NCBI GenBank assembly: GCA_950295325.1
Contig: OX485806.1
Location: forward strand, 29,762,001 to 29,826,000
Length of the DNA stretch: 64,000 bases
Direction: 5' to 3'
From: Polytrichum commune
Lineage: Eukaryota > Streptophyta > Polytrichopsida > Polytrichales > Polytrichaceae
The stretch's first letter is position 1, and each line of letters opens with the position of its first letter. The notes beneath the pieces were generated by a model that was given only the letters and a program-made list of their open reading frames with translations, was not told the DNA's origin and ran no database searches. This document shows positions 1-13,064 of the stretch, piece by piece. The position numbers were made by a program, and so were the translations under genes.

Positions 1-2609
1 AAATGTAATTAACTATAATTGTTCTAAAATCCAATTAATTATAGTTTTTATTCACACACAAACACGCATATCTATATCTATATATAGATATAGATATATA
101 TCTAGTTAACTATAGTTGTTTCCTAAAATGAATTGAAAATAATCTAATTAACTATAGTTGGTTATAGGCATAGTAAATAGCCATGGACTGGCATGAGCAA
201 AGTGTACAACTATAATTATAGTTTTTCATAAGAAAGGACAAAGCCTCACGGTTCTACTGTTTTCTTGTTTAGTTCCTCTATTATAGTAAAGGTGTCTATT
301 CCCGATTAGGACCCCATCCATAATTTAGGGTACCAAAATTTCAATCAGGTTTGGTCTACATTTTGATCAAGCTAGAAACTGATAGTGTCATGACACGTGT
401 CTTGGTTTTAAATGCTAAAGTGAGGGGGAAAGAGTGATTATGGCAGGATGTAGACATTGGTAATATGATCGAGCCAAATTTTGGCTTCAGAAATTCACAA
501 TAATTTCAATTTAAGGAATAAAATTACCTAAGAATTTGCAGTCATCCTTCTTTCTATCTTCCTACACATGATAATTTTGCACGCCTTATAGTTCTCCAAA
601 TCGTCCACATAATCTCTTAAGTGATCAATTATGGGCGTTTCTTCTCTACATTGGACAATAATGAATGCACATGTGACACAAGGATTGTGAAACTTTCAAA
701 CTTTGTGCATTAAAACTAATGTCATGGCTTGACACCAATTTTTATTGTGGTTGGAGTTCAAACCACCTAAGACCAAAGATCCTCAAACAACCTAACAAAT
801 ACTTATTGTATTCTTACATTGATTAGCCGAGAGAGACCACATATCCTTTTACATCTTCCACGCCTCTTCTTATAGCAAAGGCACTACTTATAGTTTCGAA
901 ATTAATTATAGTAAAGTCCTCTTTTCATAATTCTCTATTTTCCCATCTTTTGGCTCAATTACATTCCAAAAAGATTGCCATGTTAGATTTTATTTTTTTG
1001 GGTATGTTGTTTGGCATCTACTTGCTAGTAGGAAACAATCAATGATATCAAGAGTCTAAAACCCGACTCTCAATTTTGAATGACCAGATCTTGCTCATAA
1101 ATAAGCATTCCATAACAATTTGTTTTCCCTAGACACATATATTGAGATTGTCTACCACCTCTAAAGTTGCAACATCATGTAATCTATGCTTCATGAATTG
1201 GTCACATCCCAAAGGACAATTTGAAATTTTGACTCCTCCAATAAGGCTTTAAGACCATACTGAGCTTGTAAATATTTACCAATCTCAAGATTTGTAATTT
1301 CAAGGACTAATTATATCAAGTTTCTCATCTAAACAATAAGATATTGTTTGCAAGGGTTTCTCAAAGTTCTTCTCCCTAAATTAATTATAAAAACAAATAT
1401 AGATTTGCCAAACATGAATGTCAAGAAAAACGAGTGGTTTGGGACCAAAAGTCATAGGTCTAGCACACATGAAGGTTAGTCCTTGTATTTTGGTGGCACC
1501 ACTTGAGAACACATGGTATTTTAATAGGGTAATTTTTTAAAAATAGAGCATTTTTTTGGCACTTCTTAATTTTATAATTCACTAAACCAACCGAAGGCTA
1601 AAACTAGGTTATGATTCATTATAATGTTTATGGCGTCTCCATTTACAACACCCTTACTTGGAAAGGAATGGATGAAACCAAAGTGTGTTGGCGTTACGCC
1701 CTTGTCTTCAACAATGTAGAGGTTTGATCTTCATCATCATTTTGTTTATTGGCACAATAGCAACCATTTGAGACTTCACAAATTTGAAATCCTAAATGCA
1801 TAACCCTCCAACTCTTGGTCACACATTAGTCACAACGCTTGCAACAAGAACCCTAAGCCACAAAAGAACCTTAACCGGAAGAATACTTTGAACCAACAGC
1901 CAAATCCTCAATGACAACAAAACCTCCAAGCCATTTCAACACTCTAAACCAAAATTAGAACCCTTTCTCATAACAAAACTTGCAACCGCACCAACAATCC
2001 CAAGGCAAAACAACGTTCTCAGCCGCAATGTGAAGAGAACTTAGAAACCCTAGGAAACAATGAGAGGGGAAAGACTAAACCCTTGTCATCCATCCTATGT
2101 GGATCCAAAATGGACATGACTTCAATGGTTTCATCCATTCCTTTCAACGTAGTCCATTCATATTTTCACTTTGTCTTTTAAAAAATATGTTTGAAAACCT
2201 ATGTTAGTTCTAATGAACCTATAATTGCCCCATATACTCACACCCCTATCTTAATTATAATTCATTTTGCCTCTTTAGAGTAAGATTTTTTTTTCTAGAT
2301 AGTTTTCAAAAATTTCTCATATGTAATATGTGTGACCCTATATTTGTTTCCACGTTGTTTGCTAAATTTTCTAAGTAAACTTTGAGCCCGGGGCAATGCA
2401 ACACAATCTTCTTGATGTTGCCCAACTTTTTTTTTCCAGCTACTAGTTGCCACTTTGCTACGGTGAAGTAAATTGATTTACACATAAATGTCAAAATTTG
2501 GTTTTTTTTTCCTTGAAAGGTGCCACCTCTACTCTTAGTGGGTACGAGGTGGCAACAACTAGCTACACATGGGTGGAGTGGACCTGCAACTAAGCTCCAT
2601 TATTGGGAG
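1..2609. other. AT-rich spacer without a recognisable gene
   Basis: No reading frame here looks coding. A perfect 30-bp palindrome of TATC/GATA repeats lies at 68-97. The motif AACTATAGTT, itself a palindrome, recurs around 1-170 and again near 6730-7360, which suggests remnants of one dispersed repeat. The rest shows only low-complexity A/T tracts. Confidence 0.6.
68..97. repeat. 30-bp perfect palindrome
   Basis: TATC/TATA steps on the left are mirrored as GATA/TATA steps on the right, so the 30 bp equals its own reverse complement. It is probably a microsatellite that can fold into a cruciform. No function is implied. Confidence 0.7.
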
Positions 2610-3556
2610 TACCGTAGTTTACTAGCAGGTTAGGCAACTTGCTGACTAATATTTAATTAAAGTTCAAAAAGTAGGTTCGGCACCTAAAAATAGTATATTC
2701 ATATTTTCGGCAATTTTCTCTTTTAATTTTTAAAAATTCGGCTTACATTCATTTTTAATTTTCTATTTCAACTTATATCTTGTACATCTCTCTTGCATTG
2801 AATGACAAGTAAGATGTGAGTGAAGAGTTGAGAATGCTCTGTGCTTTATGCAAGTAGAGTGGAGTTGTGTTCAACAATGCATATGGGATATGTAAACTTT
2901 GAGGTGAAGCACCTAGTTAGACGTCATTTTTATAACACGCATAACTTTTGCATAGAGTCTTCAAATGACATAAAATTTGTTGGAGGTGAAATATTACTTG
3001 ATTTCTAAACTTTTCTTAGACCAACAAAATTCCAAAAAAGTTGATCTTCTATGCACAAATGAGCTCCAAAAAACTGTTATGAACGCATTTTAATTTTTTG
3101 ATCTTTACACGGCTGCAATGTTTTGTCCATATCTTTTGCATAAAGACTTATTTTGACACAAAACTTGTTGGAGGTGGAAGAAGGATTGATTTCTCAACTT
3201 TTGTTAGGAGACAAAATTCTATAAAAACTTCATCTTCTATGCTCAATTGGACTCCAAAAATTTGTGTACAACACATTTGAAAAGCCTCGCCTAGAGTCTT
3301 GCTACTTCTTAACCCATATTCTTTGTGGACTAATGTACGTGAGCTTGATTACAAAAGGAGCACCTTCTCTCCTTCAAAATTCACATATGCTTCCATTGTA
3401 AGTAAAACTCTAGTGAGAAGTAAAAATTTCTTACTTTTAGGCAATTTTGAAAAATAATTAATTTTATATTCGGCAAAAAATGCCAATAATATTCCAAAAT
3501 TTTAGGCATCTATTTTTAGAATTATTTTGTGCCGAACCTGCTATTAAACTACGGTA
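2610..3556. mobile_element. 947-bp TA-flanked TIR transposon, copy 1 (non-autonomous)
   Basis: The element starts TACCGTAGTTTACTAGCAGG and ends with the near-inverse, CCTGCTATTAAACTACGGTA. A second copy of identical length lies at 58397-59343, direct, roughly 96% identical by eye. In both copies the outermost bases are TA on each side and the flanks beyond differ. This fits a TA target duplication, as in the Tc1/mariner superfamily, but TA could also be part of the TIR. Subterminal copies of AGGTTCGGC sit near both ends. The short reading frames inside are not convincing transposase, so I infer a non-autonomous element. The superfamily is uncertain. Confidence 0.75.
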
Positions 3557-6051
3557 GTCAATGTGATCCATTGTAAGCCATGGATGGAGCCCATCCTCCC
3601 ATTGCCTAGGGTTTTGTTGGGGTGAGTGGTGTCGCCATTGTTTCCTCCATTCTCCAGCCCTTTGGTTGTCACCTTTTTGCTCATGCAGCTTGTACCTTGA
3701 AGCCTCATTTCTCTTGTAGTGGTGATTAATGACGCGTTCTTGTGATTTTAGTGGATTTTAGTGTTTTGGGTACAATACTTGAAGTTTGGGAGTGGAGTGG
3801 AGTTGATGGGGTTTGAAGGTGGATGTGGAGGACAAGGAGGTTGAGGCTTGTTCATCTTGCACCAAGGTCTCATGCGTGGTTGAGTCAAGCTTGCTGCACC
3901 TTCTTAAGCTCATATTTGAGTTATCTTGCAATCAAATTTTGAATTTAAATTTGCTTTTATGAGTATGCTCTCAACAATATTGTTTCTGTGATGTTTTCTT
4001 GTGAGTGGGAAGGAAGAAATGTAAACTAGTAGAAAACTATGCCCAAAAAAACCGTAGCCGAAATTGGTTGCAGTTCTTTTGACCAGTGTGATCGGCAAAC
4101 GTTGAACGACTACAAATTTCTTTTTCGTTTTGTGACTAAAATTTTAATTTTTTTGAGGATATGTAATATACTATTGGAAATAGATTTTCCATACCTTTCC
4201 AACAATATATCACATGCCCCCAAATTCCTAAAATTTTAGTTGCTAAACCAACAAAAAACAAAAAAAAAACAAGAAACTGCAGTCGTTTAGCAACTGTAGA
4301 TTAGGTTGGTCAAAGAACCGTAGCCGATTTCAATTGTGGTTATTTTTGGCATAGTTTTCTACTAGTGCTAGTTAGATTTGAAAATTTGATGTAGGATTTG
4401 GAGGTCTCAACAAAAATTAGATCTAGGATATCCCACTGCTTGTATATCAAAGAAATGGCTCATAGAACCTCTGGTTGTAAGTGTCTTTCTTTTTATAAGT
4501 TTTGCAGATATGCTCACTTGTTCATAAGCATATATCCTCTGGTGGTAGGTTTTTCTTGTTGTATGTATGACCTTGAGAACATGCTATTGCATGTTTGACA
4601 AACATCTTTGGATGAAGAATAAAGTGGTAGCGTTTGGTGAAGTTTGTTGGTTTTGGTGCATAGATCTTCAAATATTTTACACTACACTTTTGTGAATACC
4701 TAGTGCAACAATGCAAGCTTTGTACTTGGTGACATTTGTTGAAGTATCTCACTTGGCCTTGAATGTCCATTGATCTATGATAGGAGATTCTCCTTTTAGA
4801 ATGTATGTTAGTGTTTGTAGATAAGTTTTTTGGTTTGCGTTCTTTTCAACAAAAATACACAGGAAAGACTAAATAAGTGTCAAATTGAACTTTAAGTGTC
4901 ACTATTAGGTTAATTGATAGATCACAATGACGTTGGAATGAGATTAGGGTACCGATCCTAGGTAAGAGTTTGTGTCATGTGGGTTTTAAAGGAATGATGA
5001 GATTGAGGAGTGGATTATGAAGGTCACTCAGTGTAGTACATGCAATTATGCGGTCTCTCCCTTAGCACAAACCATAATCCAATAGTCATGACTCACTATA
5101 CCTTGGATTTCCAATGTAGGGAGTCATGGCTCATCAATAGTATTTTTGAGTAAACAATAACCACATGTAATCAGGGCCAAGAACACCTTGATTTGAACAA
5201 CAATCTCTCCTTAATTATTTGATAATTTTGGTGGATCAAAAAATAACGTAGTAATAACCCCACAAGTTACGGCATTCATTGATTTATTTTAGATTTATGA
5301 ATATGTGGGACAATCATGCTTACCTGGATTGACTGAAGGACATCTTCCTGTAAGTTTCTAGTACCATAGGCCATAACAAGTTAGTGTTTGTGCCTATGCC
5401 ATTATAAAGTTCATTGATTCAAAAAAAATTATTCAAAAAAAAATACTAAAGACAATGGCCAATTTATTTGACCACTATTACGCGTGACACTAAATACCAT
5501 ATACATTGTACTACACTGATTATCCCGATTAATGTGTGTTACTATTTGAAGTTATACAATGCATTAACATCTTACTCATGAATCTAATTTTTACTAACAA
5601 AAGTTCAATAGGTTGTATGGACATTATAGAACATAAATGACTTTGCTTGGTAAAATATTACATTCTCTTTAAATAATTAGAGCATTTCATAACTCCGAAT
5701 AGTGCCATACACTAATTAGAATAATCAATGTAGTGCTCTATATTTTCGTTGCAACCAAATTTGCATTAAAATACATTAAATAGTCTTATTAGTGTGGTTC
5801 ACATTAATTTTCTAGTCAAGGTGGAATTAACGTGGGTCCATGATCTTAGGCCTCTTCCTAAGTCTTCATAAAGACTTCCAACCAAGAAATTGAATATTAC
5901 TTGTAGGAGAAAAGTAGCACCCAAAAAAAAATCATCCACAAACACGATATTCAATATTTTGAGAGAGTGGGATCCTCTCAAAATAATATTGGCCATTTGG
6001 ACACCTAAAAGTCATGTTACGTTGATAAATACTAAATTATACTTTAGACGT
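3557..6051. other. Spacer without a recognisable gene
   Basis: The only open frames are short (up to 82 codons) and of mixed strand, with no motif or splice-linked structure. A/T tracts and dispersed short repeats dominate. I see nothing I can name. Confidence 0.55.
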
Positions 6052-6248
6052 GTAGTTTCCATTAAAATGAGAGTATGTTAAGCTGGGAAATCGACTCATT
6101 TAGGTTGAGTCGACCTAAATGAGGACAATATTTTGTCAATTTAGGTTGAGTCGACCTAAATGAGGACATTATGTTGTCAATTTAGGTTGAGTCGACCTAA
6201 ATGAGTCGATTTCCCAGCTTAACATACTCTCATTTTAATGGAAACTAC
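6052..6248. repeat. Long perfect inverted repeat with internal 22-bp hairpin triplet
   Basis: Bases 6052-6105 (54 bp) are perfectly inverted at 6195-6248. The 89-bp spacer carries repeats of about 50 bp. Each contains TTTAGGTTGAGTCGACCTAA, itself a small stem built around GTCGAC, and the motif appears three times in the arms and spacer. The transcript would fold into a long perfect stem capped by smaller stems. It could be a recent foldback transposon or a small-RNA-producing hairpin. No coding potential is visible. Confidence 0.85.
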
Positions 6249-6831
6249 GGCGGAAAATCAAATGTTATTTTTTTACTTGTACTCTACAACTTTCCAGTGG
6301 TTTTCATTTCATTCTTGGATTAATAGTTTGCTTTATGTACTCTCAATTCACTGGAAAACTCTCATTTAATGAATATTGTGTTCACATAAGTTTTCCAAGA
6401 AAATAAAATTGTGGCCACGTTAATTTTCTACTGAAAAATTAGCAGGAATTGAAAATTAATGTGGCCCACACCAATTCTCATTATGAGAATGAGCAGAGGC
6501 TCTAGGAAATTACTATGACCCACAGTCTTATGACTATTTAGTGTAGTGGGCATCATTTGATGGTGACTTTTGTATGGAGCAACACTTTATACTTGGGTTT
6601 AGGTTGCTTCTTGATTTTTGTCCAAAATAACCCATTTGTCTCCACAATTTTTACTCACATTGCAATTACGTTGAACTTATTGAATGTTGTGCATTATCGA
6701 ATAGCTTCAGACCTTGGACAAATGCCAAAATAACTATAGTTAGCTAGATTTTTTCAATACATTTTAGGTAATAACTATAGTTAATTAGAAAAATTCAAGT
6801 ATTATTATACATTCAAAGAAGTTTGCTTCTC

Positions 6832-6976
6832 ATAACATTATTCAAATTCATAATAATGTTCTATAGGATTGACAATGTTCCATAAAATATTTCTCACATT
6901 GAGACTAGATGTGGGGAATATTCCATGGAACACTGTCATTCCCATTGAACATTGTTATGAATCTGAATAATGTTAT
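6832..6976. mobile_element. 145-bp foldback (hairpin) element
   Basis: The sequence from ATAACATTATTC to GAATAATGTTAT is an imperfect inverted repeat along almost its whole length. Arms of about 65-70 bp meet around CACATTGAGACTAGATGTG. A degenerate half copy is at about 12985-13045. Such structures are typical of miniature foldback elements. No target duplication is obvious. Confidence 0.7.
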
Positions 6977-7176
6977 CCTTGATTTGCTTCAATTGAAGGT
7001 CTTGAATATGCTCAGGCCATTGAGGATCATCAAGAAACGCCTTTATACCATCACTCAAAGTGTTGGGCTCTGGAACAACCTCCATGTACACCACCAACAC
7101 AAATAACACACTAGTGACACTACAATACTACAACGTACTTCCGTGGATAAGCTACGCTCAACTTTAGTTGACTAGA

Positions 7177-7360
7177 TATAACTATAGTTAACTAGATTTT
7201 TTAGCAGAACGATTTTAAAACAACTATAGTTAACTACATTTTTTGGCAGAACAAATTTAAAACAACTATAGTTAACTATGTTTTTTGGCAGAACAAATTT
7301 AAAACAACTATAATTAATTACATTTTTTGGCATGTCAAATCGCAAACAACTATAGTGTCG
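7177..7360. repeat. 42-bp tandem repeat, about 4.3 copies
   Basis: Units begin AACAACTATAGTTAAC and recur with exact 42-bp spacing at 7219, 7261, 7303 and 7345, with a degenerate first unit from about 7177. Each has the palindrome AACTATAGTT followed by TTTTTTGGCA. There is no spacer-repeat alternation, so this is not a CRISPR. The same palindrome occurs upstream at 6730-6790 and at 1-170. Confidence 0.85.
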
Positions 7361-8228
7361 ATAGGCAATTAGTGAACTAATAGTTGAATTAGTTGGTTAG
7401 TTGTCCAAGTTCTGAATAGCTTCTTCTGCCCCTTTAGGTTTCACATGAATCCCTCACTACCATATGTTGCGGACATCCCCAAAAGTCCACATGTTCGCTT
7501 TTTACCAATTGTTTGATGCTTTATTTTATTGCACATTACCTAAATTTATCTTTTATTTATGCTTTTCGCCACTAAAGTGCTTCCTCCGGCCTCTTGATTA
7601 AAGCAAAGTGTTGGGACCCGAAAGTAAGAGCATAAAGCTTAAAATTCGAACTTCAAGAGATATCATCGAGCTTCTTCACCTCCTAAGTAAATGTGAAAAT
7701 AATAAAAATCACTGGTGATACTACTGTAGTGACGTGCTTGAGAATAGTAGTATTAAAATGCTGCCTTTTCTAGTACATATGAATAAGTCGACCCTGATAA
7801 ATGGCCGGGCATGTAGGGAACACTATTGCCAGTAAGATATGGTATATACAAATAACAAATTTCATCTACTAAGGCAAATGAGGTTAATGTGTACACCTCC
7901 AGCTCCGTTCAATTTATGTTCAATCGATGGATTCGAGTATTAGAAGCTTGAGCATGATAGCAATTGCGAATTGTGACCAAAGAATTTGAAATCAATGAAA
8001 TTGGAGTTGAGGAAGATACCGGTCTAGGTTCTAGAATCAAAGGTTTTTTTGCTTCTCGATCTAGTGTTATATGAGGCAACTCGTTCATCATTCAATGTTG
8101 TGTGAGTGGACGACATCACCAACTAATTCTACACAGGTCATTTGCCAATGAAAACCAAGTTTATTGTCAATATTGACTATATCATGTCTCTAAAGTGCTC
8201 ACGGGTAAGATAAAACTTTGCCAAACTA
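7361..8228. other. Spacer without a recognisable gene
   Basis: A minus-strand open frame of 60 codons (8091-7909) has no motif and no support. Nothing else is identifiable here. Confidence 0.5.
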
Positions 8229-9372
8229 CACTAAATATGATATTTAGTGTGATATGGTACTTTATGTCACTGTGGTAACTTTTCTGGTGACAACTATTAT
8301 GAATAATTATACAAATACTGCCATGAATGATGGAGGACAACTTTAAGTTCAGCCATTGCCCAAAACCCTACTTGTTCTTGTTTGCCCACTCTTCTCTAGG
8401 TTGTGCCATCTCCTCCTTTCACAGTTTGCTTGAGAGTTTGCTTGTAAGGTCCACTGTCATTGTTGGATTGACCTAATCAGATACTTCAAACTTTGAGCAG
8501 GGCTTTTCCTTCTGTTAGTCAGTCCCTGCATTGCACTGGTCAATTTACGAGTTCGCAAAATCTGGTTGTTGTTAAATGTACGGATTGCAATGGCAGTTGT
8601 AGCACTTATGTAGCTTCTTCCCAGAACATCACAAGCAGTCTGCACATTTGCACCCAAAATGATCGATTATGGAGCTAGCATTGCAAGATGGGTGTCAGTC
8701 CTTTGATGTTTGTGGCCCTCTCACAACAATTACTTTGATCATCACCATCTTCAACTACGACGAGGCCCCCAAGAGTGCACGCATCTCTTGGGACTTGCAC
8801 GATGGGCTTTAACTCCACCTCTTCAATGTGTTTGTGATGTGTATGAGTGTATAGATAGGTAGATAGAGTTCTTGTGCAAATCTAAGTTTACTTTCAAGTC
8901 ATATAACATCCTCTTTTTAGAGGCCTTTGCATTGTCCTCCATAGCCATGCATCCTTCAAACACCGGGAGGGTGGACGGGACCATCCTTCACGGAAGAACT
9001 ATGTTGAGCAGCATCAAACTATCTTGGAGCGTATTCATATTCATTTGTCTTCCTCAAAGCAAGTAGTTACAGCCACAAGTTTAGGCGTATTAGGGTTTAC
9101 CTTCTCTATTTCTAAAGAAAGTATTCGTACTAAGTAACCGGTGACCGTCCTTTATATTAAGTTCAAAATGTAAGAGACGGTATCGACAATGTTTTAAGTA
9201 TATGCGACACACCTATTTGCCTTGTATTTTAATCAACTTTGTAGAATACCTAAGCATAGCACAAACATATGAAGGAAGATGAGATACATAATTTACTTGC
9301 ACTGCCAAGTTTGTGAAGGGTTTGTCTCGCATGCGCCTATGCCACCAACCAAATCCACATAGAGGGAAAGTA
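8229..9372 (-). mobile_element. Truncated, inverted copy of the CACTAAATATG TIR element
   Basis: It begins right after TA with CACTAAATATG and matches the reverse complement of about 17490-18639 over roughly 1.14 kb. The match includes the block with peptide-like frames near 8457-8678 and the SSR-flanked part near 8850. Homology stops around 9372 and no second terminus is found downstream, so this copy lacks one end. Confidence 0.75.
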
Positions 9373-11936
9373 ACGTACATGAGTTAAGTAGATTGGTTTA
9401 TGTTGGTCTCGAAAAGGAACCAAGAATACGATCTTATGATCTTACAGATCATTTGATAGTAGATTTAGATTAAATTATTGCATGAGCTTTTATGACATAT
9501 ATTATAGACTTAGATGCTTATGAGTTACAACTAGGGGATGATCAGTCTTCATGACTTCATTAATGAATGCTAGGAATTTACATTATACATATGATAGGAC
9601 TTCATTATTATTCAAAAGTATAATTGTATACGTGTCTTAATGACTATATATGAATGTAAATTTTTCAACGTCTACATATTGTCACTTGTATTTTTAATCA
9701 TTGAAATTGTACGTGTATTCTTGATTTTACAAAAACAAACTTGTGTATAGGGGTTTTTGTTAAGAGTATGTTGCAAACGCAGGTGGTACTTGGTTTTAAA
9801 TGAAAGGTGCACCCCCCGGGTTTATTTTTGCGAAGGTGACTAACCCAAATATCATCAAGGTGGCGGCTAAATGAACAAATATTACTCACCCACCAAATTA
9901 GAGTGATTGTAATGCTAATTAGGAGCCAAAAATAGGTCTCTGATTAAGGAAGCCAACCAAGTTGGCCTCATCTATCTTATGTTATACATTAGCCACACAA
10001 ATGTTGTTGATTGTTTGGGTCCCCTGGGGGTGGACTCCTCATTGGATACCTAGATGACATGCATGGGTCACTATGAAATTCAATTCCCTTTATATGGGAA
10101 TTTTATGTAGACAAACAAATGTATACATACTAATGGTAGGCTAAACAATGGATTTCTGATAAATGCCTCCACTACACATACAAATTATAAATTATGAATT
10201 AAATAAGCCCTTATTACATATAAAATATATGCATTTTTCATTGAGAAAGTCATTGAACAAGTTTTCATCCATAGCATGTAACTCGACAATTGCACCAAAC
10301 ACACAAAGACTAGAGCACAATAAATTAGCCATAATATGAGGTAAAATATCAAAGGAGCCTATCCGACATTGACGAAACCCCAAGCATTTGATGAAGCATT
10401 TTATTGTTTGCTAAGAAGTTATTTACAAAATTGAAAACCGGTGCACGAAAACGAACCTTTAAGTCACCACTGCCGTCCGATGCATGGAAATTTCTTCTAT
10501 ATCTTCATCAACAATTGATGGAAGTGTCTTGCAACAATACCAATTGCATGGTGCTCAATCTCATATTCAAAACAACTCAGCTTCTAACGACATGTAGAAA
10601 GCATAATCAATAGGGCTTGCATTTGAGATTAGTAAATACTGGTCCTCACAATGAGTTTTGCACACACTTGTATGTGTTCAACTCCTTAAAGAGCTTCCCA
10701 CATTGGTGGACTGAGTTGCCAAGAGATGTGTAGCACAAGTGAGAGGGAGAAGACTAGGGTTTAGGATTAGGGTTTAAGGCTTAGAACAAATCCTCACATG
10801 GGAAATCTACGATATCATAACACATGATCCATGTGACCTCCCACTTGACCTTCCCGGACAATGTGGCAGACCCTTGCACCAACGATTCAACAAGTGGTAG
10901 GAGAAGAAGAAGACCCATTCCCTAGGGTTTCGGGATATTAGAGAGTGAGTGACATTATGGAGGTTGATAGTAGAAAATTCAGGGTGTAGTATAGGGAATG
11001 TTGATAATGTAGCACAATTTGAGTTGTCAAATGTTTACATGGAAATGCAGCCCGATTGAGGGAATTCTCTTGTTGCACAGTTGACAAAGGTGATGAGAGT
11101 CAACTCAGACAAAACTTAAACCTACCTTCAAAAAATTGGAATGCTGACTCACAGTTCTTTGTCAAAGCTTGGTCGCTACTCAAACTTTGTGAAGTACTGG
11201 TTCAAATTAACACAACTTCACTTTGAGTGCGCAATGCACATCCGGAATTGGTGTCTCACAACGTAACTTTGAGTGCGCAACACACATCCTGAATGAATTG
11301 GTCTCTCTTCGTTTCATCAGGATTCAGGTCACTGTAGTACACATGATGCCAAAGTACAGATTCATACAACAAAAAGAACTTGCAACTCATTGGCTACGAT
11401 CGAGGAACAAATAAGTCAACTCTCAACAAACTCTTGCAGCTTTGGAAGGACCTTGCTAGATGACCACTTTATTAGATTGCAGATACACCTTGACTTTCAT
11501 TAATCGAGTCCAAAGCACACAATGTCAAATAAGTTAAGTTTCATGAACTTGGTCACACTATATAACCTCCTCATAGATTTGCTATTTTATTTATTTATTT
11601 ATAAATATTTCCCGTTTACATACACGGGTGTTATTACAGTACGTGTTCAAAGTGTCCGCCCAGTGTAGGCGCCTCTACTTAACTTAGTTAGTGCCTATAT
11701 TTGCCACCTTGTGGGTGGTACCACGGAGTAGGAGTCAGTTAGGGGGATCTCCATGCACGTGCTGCCCTAAATATAGAAGCGAGCGCAATTGTCAATGCAC
11801 CTAGATCCTATAAGTTAGCCATTTGAACTGACCTATTTCGGGGAGGAACACACGAACACAACCCAAAATGGAAAGCGATGCAACGACTCAAAGCTGGAAA
11901 TGGGACAAATCGAGAGACGAGTCATCGGCTATGATC
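9373..11936. other. Spacer with fragments of dispersed repeats
   Basis: About 9690-9830 resembles the right end of the MITE at 13065-13565 (terminal GTGCAC motif, then A/T-rich sequence). About 10916-10990 resembles 58248-58310. The short open frames have no recognisable domains, and no host gene is supported. Confidence 0.5.
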
Positions 11937-12159
11937 GGGGAGAAACCGGCGGTTAGTTACAGATGAAACGGTTGAGTTGGAGAAACAACCAGTTGAAGTT
12001 CAAGACTGCAGGACAATTACCAATCACTTTAGAGGAATTTATAGTATATACCTCGATTCAATAAAGGGAAACCGGAGGATGTGAACATGTAACCAACTGG
12101 TTGGACTTGCAAACACTAGGATCTCAACTGCTTATGCCCAAAAATCTCCCCGATCACTG
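11937..12159 (+). repeat. Right-end long TIR of the CAGTGTC family (isolated)
   Basis: This block ends TATGCCCAAAAATCTCC followed by CACTG. It is homologous to the right TIR of the complete element at 28094-29241 and carries the same series of ACTGGTT/AACCGGT-like motifs. Its outer end faces the isolated left-end TIR starting at 12565, so the two do not bound one element in the usual way. Confidence 0.65.
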
Positions 12160-12564
12160 GTCATATGTGGCGAACGATTCATTTGCAATGTCTTATAGAT
12201 TCTAGGAACCTCCCATTCATAGACATCGACAAAACAAGGTAGAGAATCTCCCATTCCTAGACATCGACAAACAAGGTGGAGACGCTGTTTGCAGAGTTAT
12301 AGTGAATGTTGACATTTTGAGGAAAAACATGAGTCAAGGACAACCCCCAAATCACTACCAAGGTTAACCACCACTAACAGCATTCCTAACAATTCACAAG
12401 AACAAAGTTCAACAAACTGTGCAACACGGATTCTCACAAGACAGCCGCAAATTGATGAAGAAGGAAAAAGAAAAAGAAAAAAGGTTTGTAGTTGTGGTTG
12501 ATTGTGGTGGTTGACCACAACCCATGTCAATTGTTTTGCCGTGAATGATGCATCGGTCTGAAAT

Positions 12565-12790
12565 CAGTGACCAGGGGTTTTTGTTGGATATAATCGGTGA
12601 GAATCCTAGTGTTTCCAAGTCCTACCAGTCACATGTTGCGATCTTTCGGGTTTTCTTGAATCAGTTTGAGGTATATTCCAAAGATTCATCTAAAATGGTC
12701 GGTAATTTTCCTGAAGTCTTGAACTTCAACTGATTATTTCTCAATCTCGCCATTCGTTGGTCTCAATCAACGTGGCGAGATTAGCTTTGG
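12565..12790 (+). repeat. Left-end long TIR of the CAGTGTC family (isolated)
   Basis: Begins CAGTGACC and continues with the TIR sequence shared with 28094-28316 and 37317-37545. Its outer end faces 11937-12159 across a 405-bp gap. Either two neighbouring elements each lost a half, or a rearrangement turned one element inside out. A run of about ten G follows near 12807-12817. Confidence 0.6.
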
Positions 12791-13064
12791 TGGTGGCCAT
12801 GAAAGGGGGGGGGGGTGACTAGGCGATGGATAGTGGGTTGATGGGAACTTGACTTTGATGGTTGAATGTTGGTGGGTTTGGCGAATTGTGTGTTCAGTGG
12901 TGACATGGCATGGTAATTCTTACTTCATTTATTAGTGTCTATCTCAAAATGGAAAAGAAATTAGAGATGAAGTTTACATAACATATTGTGGAATGTTGTT
13001 AGTCCCACAGAACATTGTTATGGATCTAAATAATGTTAAGTGTTGCATAAGTATTAAGGTGATT

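Noticed and set aside
7177-7360. CRISPR-like periodicity
   Set aside because: Units are contiguous without unique spacers and the DNA is plant nuclear.
8457-8678. Overlapping frames on both strands conserved with 18190-18414 as a host gene
   Set aside because: Conservation is explained by both lying in copies of one transposon. Differences change residues in the minus-strand frame at 8457-8657, so constraint is not shown.
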